DNA of 6,082 nt, taken from contig CAZRFK010000099.1 in the NCBI GenBank assembly GCA_964599275.1, positions 1 to 6,082 on the forward strand, read 5' to 3'. The notes beneath the pieces are model-generated. The model searched no databases, was not told where the DNA came from, and worked only from the letters and a program-made list of their open reading frames with translations. Position numbers and translations under genes: made by a program. The stretch comes from PUMD01 sp964599275 (GTDB taxonomy: Bacteria > Bacillota > Sulfobacillia > SLMV01). This document shows positions 1 to 5,711 of this stretch, in pieces (position 1 is the stretch's first letter; every line of letters starts with the position of its first letter).

Positions 1-1286
1 TGGCCTACAACCTGGCGGATACATTCTGGCTGGGGCGACTCGGTACTGAAGAACTGGCAGCCATCTCCTTCGCCTTTCCTATAATATTCATAGTGATATC
101 GGTTGCCGGTGGTTTCTCCATTTCCGGCAGTACGCTGGTTTCTCAACATACCGGAGCCAAACAGGGGAGAGAAGCCAGCCACGCAGCTGGGCAGGTCTTG
201 ATGTTTGGACTCATCTTATCCACTTTGTTGGCGCTGGTTGGACTTACGTTTGGAAAACGAGGTCTGGCCATGATGAATCCGGAGCCTGAAGTCCTGGAAC
301 TTTCCTGGATCTACTTCCGGATATTATGTGCGGGTTTTCCCTTCACTTTTGTTTATTTTATCTTTCAGGCTGTTTACCGCGCGGTCGGAGATACCGTTAC
401 TCCAATGCTCATCAAGGTGGCCACAGTCACGATAAACATAATTCTCGATCCAATCCTAATCTTCGGAGTTGGCCCCTTTCCCCATATGGGAATCGCAGGA
501 GCTGCGGTAGCCACCATCGGCACCCGGTTTCTGGCGAGTTTTGTAGGGATCGCACTGCTTTTCACTTCCCGGCGCGGTGGTCTTCACCTCAGGCTGTCGG
601 ATCTGATTCCCGATTGGCGGGTCATCAAGAAGGTCATCCAGATTGGTGCTCCGGGTGCGGCGAGTATGAGTGCCCTCGCCCTGGCCCGAACATTCATGAC
701 TGGAATCGTTGGGAGCTTCGGCACCGCAACTGTAGCTGCCTGGGGAGTGGTTAACCGTCTGATGTCAGTGTTCCGACTGCCGGCAATGGGTACGTCCCGG
801 GCTACCACCATCCTGGTGGGGCAGCACCTGGGAGCAGATCAGATTTCCGATGCTGAGGAATCAGCCTGGACCTCCAGCAAGGTCACTTTCGGGGTGCTGC
901 TTGTCGTGGCATTTGTGGGACTGTTTGTGGCGCCTACCCTGGTGGCCATTTTTGATTCCACCCCGGAAGTGGTCAGGATAGGAACAGAATACTTCCGCAT
1001 AGCAGTTTTCGGTTATACATTCCTGTCGGTTCAGCAGGTTCTGTGCGGCGGTCTCCGGGGCGCTGGCAATACAATGGAAGATGCCGGCATCAGAGTGGCA
1101 ACTCAGTGGGGAATTCAGATACCTTCCGCCTACTATCTGACCAGCATCATGGCCAGTTCGGGAATATGGTGGTCGGTGTTTCTTTCACGGCTTTTCGGAG
1201 CAGTTCTGTCCATATTCTGGTTCAGCCGCGGCACCTGGAAAGAGAAGGTTATAGATGATGTCCCGGCAGCAGTGCCTGACGACTGA
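1..1286 (+). CDS. MATE family efflux transporter, 5'-truncated by window edge
   Basis: Multidrug and toxin extrusion pump of the inner membrane; family members export cationic drugs or metabolites in exchange for Na+ or H+. The frame is open from base 3 and gives 427 residues to the TGA at 1284-1286. It begins with AYNLADTFWLGRLG, the family signature in the first membrane helix, so only about 15-30 N-terminal residues should be missing. An internal GTG at 93 is not the start, because conserved sequence precedes it. Other family hallmarks are the stretch around INIILDPILIFG, followed by a GIAGAAVAT helix, and in the second half GAPGAASM and VAAWGVVNRL. This matches the duplicated 2 x 6 helix layout. 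Total length would be about 450 residues, normal for MATE proteins. The tail after the last helix is short and charged. Substrate cannot be inferred. It converges on the C45 hydrolase gene with a 191-base gap. Confidence 0.95.
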   Translation, partial: AYNLADTFWLGRLGTEELAAISFAFPIIFIVISVAGGFSISGSTLVSQHTGAKQGREASHAAGQVLMFGLILSTLLALVGLTFGKRGLAMMNPEPEVLELSWIYFRILCAGFPFTFVYFIFQAVYRAVGDTVTPMLIKVATVTINIILDPILIFGVGPFPHMGIAGAAVATIGTRFLASFVGIALLFTSRRGGLHLRLSDLIPDWRVIKKVIQIGAPGAASMSALALARTFMTGIVGSFGTATVAAWGVVNRLMSVFRLPAMGTSRATTILVGQHLGADQISDAEESAWTSSKVTFGVLLVVAFVGLFVAPTLVAIFDSTPEVVRIGTEYFRIAVFGYTFLSVQQVLCGGLRGAGNTMEDAGIRVATQWGIQIPSAYYLTSIMASSGIWWSVFLSRLFGAVLSIFWFSRGTWKEKVIDDVPAAVPDD

Positions 1287-1477
1287 ATCTGGTTGGTGGA
1301 GCATCAAATGAAGGCGGTTGACTTTTATGTGGATCCCTGTAATTGTATCTTTTCTATTCGCTGAGCCCTGTGCCCATTTAAGTGTGATTACCTGTCTACA
1401 GGGCAGAAGCTGACTTCCCTGCACCAGCGCAGCAGCTGAAACTCAGCTCCGGGCTTACACGGATGACCAGACCAATT

Positions 1478-2578
1478 TCAGTGAGAACTGAGCTGCTTTT
1501 CATCTGCAAGGGTGCGGCTCTCAAACGCGGTGTTGTGTGGGGAACCCATGGCTACCTCAAGGGTGCGTTGTCCGGGTCTCGCAATCCAGGACCACAGAGT
1601 TACGGTGGCGAAATCCACGTTTGGGTTGCCCCTGGCACATATTCCATCCTCCCGGTCGGCCAGTATTTCTCTGGTCTGTCCGATGTCCAGCTGTCCGGAG
1701 TTGGCCCTGAACCATCTGTGAAGGTTCTTGAGGCGTTGCCTGCTCTTGAGCAGTTTTGGGCGGGCTTGATGCTCAGGGATGGATTGAAAGTGGTTGGTTA
1801 TTGCTGCAAAGTCGCCTGCAGGCTGTTTGAGCAGCCGCCCAGGTTCTATTTCCAGCTTTTCGGCATGTCCGTGCGGGTCAGCGAGGAGGAAATTGACTGC
1901 TGATCGGTGAGGTATGTTCTCCAGGAAATCACATGCATCTTCTGCGCTTGAGCATGTCTCCAGTATCCTGCGGACAGCCAGTGTAAAACTCAGACCATCG
2001 CCGTTTTCTCGAGCTGGAACAACTGCGGTGGCTACGGTCAATCCGGTTTCGTTAATCCCTCCGTATCTGCCGATGGGATGATTGGTGAAACCAAGGTGAG
2101 AATATCCGCGGACGGGATGAGTCTGGACAACCCTGGCGTTTTCAGCTGCGTGCGGCCGATAGTCCCAATTCCTTCCGAAGAGGGGGAATTGACCAATGGT
2201 GTGATCTTCGGATGCCCAGAAGGCAGAGCAACCAACTCCTCGAGAAGCTTCTACTGCCAGGTGCTCTGCGGCCTCGTTCCTGCTGTAGTCAAGCCCTTCA
2301 GCCAGTCCCACAAACTCAGATGACAGTTCGGGAGCGTAGTGGTCCAGCATATGAATGAACCGCTCAGGGGACATCGATTGTCTCCGTCTGTCAGGGGGGC
2401 AGATTGACTGGGGTGCACACAACTCCCTGATTTTTCTGCCAGTGCTCAAACCCATTCTGTAATGAGATCCGCTCAGATACATCAGTCTATCACCGTTGCT
2501 CTCCGTTAGGTTGGTTGTGTAGTCCACCATAGATATTATCTTCTCGAACAGACATGCCCTGTCAAGCAGCTTACCCAT
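1478..2578 (-). CDS. C45 family Ntn-hydrolase / acyl-CoA:6-aminopenicillanate acyltransferase-like protein
   Basis: Ntn-fold hydrolase related to peptidase family C45, whose founder is fungal isopenicillin N acyltransferase. Family members cleave themselves before a Cys that then becomes the N-terminal nucleophile for amide hydrolysis or acyl transfer. Visible in the 366 residues: an N-terminal element GSHYRMGLSTG (37-47); the cleavage-site region GVGCSAFWA (114-122), with Gly116-Cys117 the expected scissile pair; GRNWDY (135-140); GGINETGLTVATA (173-185); and ITNHFQS (260-266). All lie in family order and total length is normal. No signal peptide is evident, so it is probably cytoplasmic. 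The start is uncertain: ATG at 2578 has no good ribosome site, ATG at 2530 (residue 17) follows GAGAAG at 9 nt, and residue 33 is also possible; all keep the conserved core. Substrate is unknown. It is divergent from the small + strand genes and probably a single-gene transcript. Confidence 0.88.
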   Translation of the reverse strand: MGKLLDRACLFEKIISMVDYTTNLTESNGDRLMYLSGSHYRMGLSTGRKIRELCAPQSICPPDRRRQSMSPERFIHMLDHYAPELSSEFVGLAEGLDYSRNEAAEHLAVEASRGVGCSAFWASEDHTIGQFPLFGRNWDYRPHAAENARVVQTHPVRGYSHLGFTNHPIGRYGGINETGLTVATAVVPARENGDGLSFTLAVRRILETCSSAEDACDFLENIPHRSAVNFLLADPHGHAEKLEIEPGRLLKQPAGDFAAITNHFQSIPEHQARPKLLKSRQRLKNLHRWFRANSGQLDIGQTREILADREDGICARGNPNVDFATVTLWSWIARPGQRTLEVAMGSPHNTAFESRTLADEKQLSSH

Positions 2579-2699
2579 TGATGATATTCAATCCTATCAC
2601 CTGGATGCACCGGAATCTGTTTATATGCCTTAAGGTCCACAACACTCTGCTCACATGTAAAGATTCAAAGATTATGGGAGTGGCACCACCTCGGGCACG

Positions 2700-2707
2700 A
2701 AAGGAGG
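2700..2707 (+). promoter_or_regulatory. Strong ribosome binding site AAAGGAGG
   Basis: AAAGGAGG lies 9 nt before the ATG at 2717. It is the closest match to the anti-Shine-Dalgarno sequence in the window, yet it serves a frame of only 14 codons. That mismatch is the main reason to take the small ORF downstream seriously. A second ATG at 2721, in another frame, gives only 9 codons. Confidence 0.55.
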
Positions 2708-2716
2708 ATCGCTGTA

Positions 2717-2855
2717 ATGTATGGCGAAATCGAGATCAAGCAGAGGATAATAGACTGGTGATGACCAGGTTGGAGTTGATGAACAAAAAGCAACCTACCT
2801 GGTCCTGGCAGTCCAGGGAGAAGGGGAGCTTTTATGGTTGCTTTCATTGTGCTGA
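2717..2855 (+). pseudogene. Possible tiny gene split by a +1 frameshift at TGG TGA
   Basis: An ATG at 2717 behind AAAGGAGG gives MYGEIEIKQRIIDW and then two consecutive TGA codons (2759-2764). If one base is skipped at 2759, the next frame continues for 31 codons (2760-2852), including DDQVGVDEQKATYL and VLAVQGEGELL, to a TGA at 2853-2855. The joined product would be 45 residues. The downstream frame has no ATG, GTG or TTG of its own before a TTG at 2838, and a TAG at 2751 closes it upstream, so it can only be reached by shifting from the first frame. The tail overlaps the next gene's start by 22 nt, an arrangement typical of translational coupling. Alternatives are a one-base indel (real or sequencing error), a 14-codon leader peptide with a chance open frame behind it, or nothing real. 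I recognise no family. Confidence 0.35.
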
Positions 2856-3280
2856 CGCTAGTTCTAATGAACATCGCATTCTTTTTGTTGTCACTGACGG
2901 ATATGAGAAGAAGAGGGGAAAGCCGCCCGGGCTGGTTTTTCCGGTTCCTGCTCCTGGGCCCGCTGGCGATCACCTGGTACAAAACCTACAGAAAGCCGGC
3001 AGACCATACAAGTGAGACTGTGGAGAGGAATTTATATTCTCTGGCCGAGAACCTGATCAAACCCTGGAGTATATATGTGTTGATGGCCCCCCTAATAGTC
3101 TTCGGCCTGGTGATCTGCGGAGATGTGTATTCGGGACACATGAATTTGGCGCACATACCGGAAGGACTGGCCTGGTTTGCTGTGTTGTTTGCCATTCTCG
3201 TGATTCCGATCTGGCTTGTATCACTTCTGGTGTTGAAAATCATCATGCGCATGAGCAGGCCCGGTACGCCTGATTCCTGA
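2834..3280 (+). CDS. Small integral membrane protein of unknown function
   Basis: 148-residue protein that I do not recognise. The ATG at 2834 has AAGGGGAG (2821-2828) at 5 nt, a good ribosome site. Hydrophobic segments: about 2-22; a shorter one at about 35-48 preceded by the basic stretch MRRRGESR (24-31); about 79-97; and about 112-136. This suggests three or four membrane passes. Residues 49-78 form a charged loop or amphipathic stretch. The C-terminus is short and polar with basic residues (MRMSRPG), which by the positive-inside rule is likely cytoplasmic. Codon use and base composition match the neighbours. Its start is overlapped by the possible frameshifted ORF, so the two may be coupled. 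A hairpin and a promoter candidate separate it from the GerMN lipoprotein 122 nt downstream. No catalytic or binding motif is seen; it resembles the many uncharacterised small envelope proteins of Gram-positive-type bacteria. Confidence 0.75.
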   Translation: MVAFIVLTLVLMNIAFFLLSLTDMRRRGESRPGWFFRFLLLGPLAITWYKTYRKPADHTSETVERNLYSLAENLIKPWSIYVLMAPLIVFGLVICGDVYSGHMNLAHIPEGLAWFAVLFAILVIPIWLVSLLVLKIIMRMSRPGTPDS

Positions 3281-3304
3281 GAGATGCACGTTCCGATTAT
3301 GGGG

Positions 3305-3323
3305 AGTAGAGAGCCCCTCTACT
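3305..3323 (+). terminator. Weak stem-loop after the membrane protein gene
   Basis: AGTAGAG (3305-3311) pairs perfectly with CTCTACT (3317-3323) around a 5-nt loop, 25 bases past the stop codon. Downstream sequence is AT-rich (GGAATTAATAATA) but lacks a real T-tract, so it would be a weak terminator at best. It could also be an upstream element of the following promoter. Confidence 0.3.
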
Positions 3324-3328
3324 TGGAA

Positions 3329-3357
3329 TTAATAATAATAGATAATGAATAGATAAT
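3329..3357 (+). promoter_or_regulatory. Candidate sigma-70/A-type promoter for the GerMN lipoprotein gene
   Basis: TTAATA (3329-3334; 4/6 match to TTGACA) and GATAAT (3352-3357; 5/6 match to TATAAT) are separated by 17 nt. Transcription would start near 3364, giving a leader of about 39 nt before the ATG at 3403. The whole block 3326-3384 is markedly more AT-rich than its surroundings. A second GATAAT at 3341-3346 has no matching -35 box. This is inference from the consensus only. Confidence 0.35.
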
Positions 3358-3360
3358 GAT
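3339..3360 (+). repeat. 11-bp tandem direct repeat in the promoter region
   Basis: TAGATAATGAA (3339-3349) is followed at once by TAGATAATGAT (3350-3360), identical in 10 of 11 positions. Each copy carries a GATAAT box. The 11-bp period is about one helical turn, so the copies could be two same-face regulator sites or a duplicated -10 element. AT-rich slippage is an equally simple explanation. Confidence 0.5.
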
Positions 3361-3387
3361 GTAAAGTCATGACGATAAAATAGATTG

Positions 3388-3394
3388 AAAGGAG
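3388..3394 (+). promoter_or_regulatory. Ribosome binding site AAAGGAG that fixes the GerMN lipoprotein start
   Basis: AAAGGAG sits 8 nt before the ATG at 3403. The frame is also open from a TTG at 3385, but that codon lies upstream of and next to the Shine-Dalgarno sequence and would place the ribosome site inside the gene. The 3403 start also puts the signal peptide at the N-terminus, so it is preferred. Confidence 0.8.
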
Positions 3395-3402
3395 TGCTCA
3401 AA

Positions 3403-4032
3403 ATGATAAATACCAGATCTACCCTCACTGCACTGTTTTTGGTGATGCTTCTGACAGCTGCCTTTGGAGTGAGCGCGTGCAGGGTTGCTGAGCCGGAGGA
3501 AACAGGAGAGGATGTGGAGCAGCTGCAGGGGCGGGTTGAGGAGCTTGAGCAGGAAGTTCAGCTTATGAAAGACAGGCTGGATGAACTGGAATCATCACAG
3601 ATGGTGGCCCAGGACGGCCGGCTCAAGGTGGTTTCCTATTTCGGCTTGAGCGGAGAGGACAGGTTTTACACAGTTCCCGTCCTGCGTCCGGCTGATGCTG
3701 ACGTGGATCTGAAGACTGCTGCACTGCAGGAGATGATTGCCGGCCCGGATGAAGAAAGCGTATTGAGTCCTATTGCACCTCCGGAGACTGAGATACTGGG
3801 ACTTGAAGTTGAGGATACAACAGCCACTGTCGATCTGAGCAGTGAGATTACCACTTATGCAACAGGTTCTGCCGGAGAGAGTCTGGTTATCGCCGGGATA
3901 GTAAACACACTCACCGAGTTTCCCGATGTGGATGAGGTTATCATTCTGGTTGAGGGTGAAGAGGGTGTGAGCCTGGGAGGGCATTTTGAGCTGTCAGAAC
4001 CGCTGGAACGCTTTGAAGATTTCATTCCTTAA
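3403..4032 (+). CDS. Lipoprotein with coiled coil and GerMN domain
   Basis: Predicted surface-anchored lipoprotein of 209 residues. Residues 1-25 form a signal peptide with a hydrophobic core (LTALFLVMLLTAAF) and a lipobox VSAC, with Cys26 as the lipidated residue. Residues about 37-66 show leucine/valine heptads rich in Glu (VEQLQGRVEELEQEVQLMKD), a short coiled coil that may oligomerise the protein. Residues about 76-195 match a GerMN domain: a FYTVPVLRP strand, an AALQEMIAGPDEES helix (GerMN proteins have LL-GP here), ILGLEVEDTTATVDLS, then the IVNTLTEFPDVDEVIILVEG helix-strand and a SEPLER tail. The domain is known from GerM, a spore-cortex germination protein, and from LpqB-type actinobacterial lipoproteins; its general role is cell-envelope or peptidoglycan-related. 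No sporulation gene is adjacent, so a germination role is not implied. It probably has its own promoter and converges on the acidic lipoprotein gene. Confidence 0.9.
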   Translation: MINTRSTLTALFLVMLLTAAFGVSACRVAEPEETGEDVEQLQGRVEELEQEVQLMKDRLDELESSQMVAQDGRLKVVSYFGLSGEDRFYTVPVLRPADADVDLKTAALQEMIAGPDEESVLSPIAPPETEILGLEVEDTTATVDLSSEITTYATGSAGESLVIAGIVNTLTEFPDVDEVIILVEGEEGVSLGGHFELSEPLERFEDFIP

Positions 4033-4167
4033 ACGCACTGAATTTGGGAATGTTATGACTCAGTGTGGGTGGTTTCAGTTATTTATTCAAAGGAGATTTC
4101 GCTGGATCGGGCCTATGACCGTCTGCCTGAGCGGAGTTGCTGATGTGTTAAAAACAGTGCTGTATAG

Positions 4168-4196
4168 GTCATTGTCGGGATTTTCCCGGCAATGAC
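4168..4196. terminator. Strong 13-bp hairpin between convergent genes
   Basis: GTCATTGTCGGGA (4168-4180) pairs with TCCCGGCAATGAC (4184-4196) over 13 positions. There is one T-G wobble and a 3-nt loop, or 12 pairs with a 5-nt loop. It lies 136 bases past the GerMN gene. Neither side has a T-tract, so it is not a textbook intrinsic terminator. It could be a bidirectional terminator of low efficiency, a 3' stabilising stem, or one copy of a REP-like palindrome family. Confidence 0.5.
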
Positions 4197-4234
4197 AGGT
4201 CCCAGGTTTCGTGAGCAACTGCTGGCTTTAAACC

Positions 4235-4308
4235 GGGTAGCAATAGCAGGATGTAAGGCAGTTACAACTGCCGTATTGCCCTCTACACCCAACACCTCGG
4301 GTGTTTGG
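4235..4308. repeat. Cluster of nested and mutually exclusive inverted repeats
   Basis: An inner stem GGCAGTT/AACTGCC (4257-4263/4266-4272, loop AC) is enclosed by CAATA/TATTG (4241-4245/4274-4278) and then by GGGTAG/CTACaCCC (4235-4240/4283-4290, one bulged A). A second hairpin pairs CCAACACC (4289-4296) with GGTGTtTGG (4300-4308, one bulge). It shares 4289-4290 with the outer arm. ACACCC (4285-4290) can also pair with GGGTGT (4299-4304), so the two folds compete. No known riboswitch signature was recognised. A degenerate mobile palindrome or a 3' UTR structure is possible. Confidence 0.4.
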
Positions 4309-4347
4309 AGTATGTAAGCAGGCAGCCCGCTCAATGGTGAGATTCAT

Positions 4348-4455
4348 TTATTTAATTTCGCTGCCGTCTTCATCAAAGGCAGTTACCTCTCGAACAGTTA
4401 TTTTTTTATCTGTTATCCTGGGTGGACCAGAATCCGCTTCAAAATCGATGACTTG
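4348..4455 (-). pseudogene. In-frame 35-codon continuation past the stop of the acidic lipoprotein gene
   Basis: Directly after the TAA at 4456-4458, the same minus-strand reading frame continues for 35 codons to a second TAA at 4348-4350. It includes QVIDFEADSGPPRI, TDKKITVREVTAF and DEDGSEIK. It has no ATG, GTG or TTG codon and no ribosome site, so it cannot be translated alone. Its acidic composition matches the upstream protein. A closing strand followed by a xFDEDGxEI turn is a common way for extracytoplasmic lipoproteins with beta-rich C-termini to end. The likely reading is that this was the original C-terminus (about 275 residues in all) and that one base change to TAA, for example from GAA, CAA or AAA, cut it off. 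Stop readthrough or a sequence error would look the same. Confidence 0.6.
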
Positions 4456-5175
4456 TTAATCCAGTATCCCGACAAAGAACTGGTGCTTCTCTGCATCCAG
4501 GGTGACCGACCTTCCGTCGCTGAACTGCACGGTGAATTCGCTGACTTCAGGTTGGTTGACCCAGCCAATTACAAACCTGTAGCGATGTACTGTCAGGTAG
4601 TCGGTCCCCGTTTCGGAACACTCCCAGAGCTCGTTTCCCAGGTTCTTGGTCTCGGTCACCACCTTTACCGGGTCACCGTCGGGGTTAACCACCTGTCCTT
4701 CAGTGGCGTCAAACTCTCTGAACCCGCCACCTGTCGATTCATCGTCGCTGTCTTTATATTCATTCCGGCGTACAACCCCCGCTTTCAACCTGAGGTTATC
4801 ATCTGCCTCCACCTCATACGTGGCTAAGGCCAGATAGCTCACATCAGTTCTGTCGTACTCCCACTCGCCCTCTATCACGTTGTCCTCATCATCCAGCGCC
4901 TCAAGGTACCAATCGAAGTCTCCCAGATAATGCGAAGTGCGGACTTCCCAGTTGTCACCAATAAATTCGGCGTCTTCACCTGGTTTTTGAGAGCGATCCA
5001 GCAGGGATGCTCTTTCCCACATCTCATTGATATCATCGGGAAGTACGTCCTCGCCCTCAACTGGATTACCGTAAATAATCACTTCCTCTTCTGTGGCAGT
5101 CTCACCGCAGCCTGCTCCCAGCATAAAAACCGTTACTATCGCCAGACAAAGCAAAATGGGAACAATCCGTTTCAT
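4456..5175 (-). CDS. Acidic lipoprotein of unknown function, possibly C-terminally truncated
   Basis: 239-residue predicted lipoprotein that I do not recognise. Residues 1-22 form a signal peptide (MKRI, then a hydrophobic run) ending in a near-lipobox GAGC with Cys23 as the lipidation site; Gly at -3 is slightly unusual but Leu sits at -4. After a Glu/Thr-rich linker the mature protein is strongly acidic and rich in aromatic residues, with alternating patterns suggesting beta structure (NWEVRTSHYLGDFDWYLEAL at about 74-93; FTVQFSDGRSVTLDAEKHQF near the end). No catalytic motif is visible. A ligand- or surface-binding role is possible but unproven. The start is well supported by AAAGGAG at 8 nt. 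The TAA at 4456 comes right after FFVGILD, in what looks like the middle of a beta-rich domain, and the frame continues for 35 more plausible codons. It is divergent from the ABC exporter gene. Confidence 0.8.
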   Translation of the reverse strand: MKRIVPILLCLAIVTVFMLGAGCGETATEEEVIIYGNPVEGEDVLPDDINEMWERASLLDRSQKPGEDAEFIGDNWEVRTSHYLGDFDWYLEALDDEDNVIEGEWEYDRTDVSYLALATYEVEADDNLRLKAGVVRRNEYKDSDDESTGGGFREFDATEGQVVNPDGDPVKVVTETKNLGNELWECSETGTDYLTVHRYRFVIGWVNQPEVSEFTVQFSDGRSVTLDAEKHQFFVGILD

Positions 5176-5183
5176 ATATCCGA

Positions 5184-5190
5184 CTCCTTT
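5184..5190 (-). promoter_or_regulatory. Ribosome binding site AAAGGAG of the acidic lipoprotein gene
   Basis: CTCCTTT on the + strand reads AAAGGAG on the coding strand, 8 nt before the ATG at 5173-5175. Motif and spacing are the same as for the GerMN lipoprotein, which supports the chosen start. Confidence 0.75.
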
Positions 5191-5218
5191 CAGTGAAGAC
5201 CCAAGTTCTCTATGACTA

Positions 5219-5224
5219 TTTATA
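5219..5224 (-). promoter_or_regulatory. Candidate -10 box TATAAA for the acidic lipoprotein gene
   Basis: TATAAA on the minus strand (5/6 match to TATAAT) would place the transcript start near 5212 and give a leader of about 37 nt. It lies in an AT-rich block (5211-5280) and within a small inverted repeat, ACTAT/ATAGT (5215-5226). No good -35 box is found 16-18 nt upstream, so support is weak. Confidence 0.25.
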
Positions 5225-5711
5225 GTTTTATTCTTTATCTTTTACTGAAGAAAGTGTTACTTTCGATTGTGTTGGAGTATTTCTTGCCACGAGTAGGGTT
5301 CATTTCTTTGCTGCAACCAAAAGCTCTGTTTCAATCAGGTGCCATAATTGCCCAGGATATTGGATGTATGACAGCATCTCACGTTACTGTCAACAGTGAG
5401 CAGATCTGAGGAACCAGAAATAAGGCGGCTGGCTGGTGTGAGAACCCACTTACAGTGATGGAGGTGTTTTCAGGCCACCAGATAAGACCCGACGTATTTT
5501 CCAATGCAGTGAAGGATAAGAGGTCCAGTTGTTCAATACTGTTATATAGTGGCAGTTTTACGGATTGTCGAGGGCGATTATAAATGAAGGGAATATGTCA
5601 CATTGTTGCCGGCCAGGATTAACTAACCTCCTGTGCATGAGTGCTACATACGGATTCAGTATTTGGCCTTCAGTGGTAATCTGCATCAGGTGGTCATAGT
5701 GGGGGATGTCT

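Larger units (their letters stand above)
4033..4347. other. Intergenic region between convergent lipoprotein genes, rich in inverted repeats
   Basis: 315 bases without a convincing gene. A minus-strand frame at 4113-4334 would need a TTG start and has no ribosome site. On the + strand, AAAGGAG at 4090-4096 is not followed by a start at usable distance; the next ATG (4115) is about 18 nt away. What the region does hold is a strong hairpin at 4168-4196 and a cluster of nested inverted repeats at 4235-4308, listed separately. As both flanking genes end here, bidirectional transcript termination or 3' end protection is the simplest role. Confidence 0.6.
5176..5705. other. 530-base divergent intergenic region with no convincing gene
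   Basis: It separates the leftward lipoprotein gene from the rightward ABC exporter gene and should hold both promoters. A + strand frame at 5212-5409 (65 codons, Leu-rich start) has no ribosome site and begins inside the likely lipoprotein promoter, so I do not call it. A minus-strand frame running through 5558-5705 looks partly protein-like but has no start or stop logic of its own. One imperfect hairpin is present at 5378-5400 (CTCACGTT/AACaGTGAG, one bulge, 6-nt loop). I see no tRNA, riboswitch or repeat array. Confidence 0.5.

Noticed and set aside
1434..1448. Hairpin AGCTGA/TCAGCT between the convergent MATE and C45 genes
   Set aside because: Only 6 pairs with no T-tract on either strand; too weak to call a terminator, though it sits where one is expected.
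1463..2323. Several + strand frames of 65-146 codons opposite the C45 gene
   Set aside because: They are shadows of the minus-strand gene, whose catalytic motifs span the same bases.
2554..3015. 153-codon + strand frame over the C45 start, the tiny ORF and the membrane protein start
   Set aside because: No ribosome site, Cys/Trp/Arg-rich composition typical of a shadow frame, and it ends inside the better supported membrane protein gene.
3281..3352. In-frame open run of 23 codons after the membrane protein's TGA
   Set aside because: Short and overlapping the hairpin and promoter candidate, and its content (poly-Ile from ATA repeats) reflects AT-rich DNA; unlike the lipoprotein extension it does not look like a natural protein end.
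4113..4334. Minus-strand frame of 73 codons between the two lipoprotein genes
   Set aside because: It needs a TTG start, has no ribosome site, crosses both inverted-repeat structures and has no recognisable domain.
5212..5409. + strand 65-codon frame with a hydrophobic start
   Set aside because: No ribosome site, begins within the likely promoter of the divergent lipoprotein gene, and the Leu/Ile-rich start reflects AT-rich DNA.
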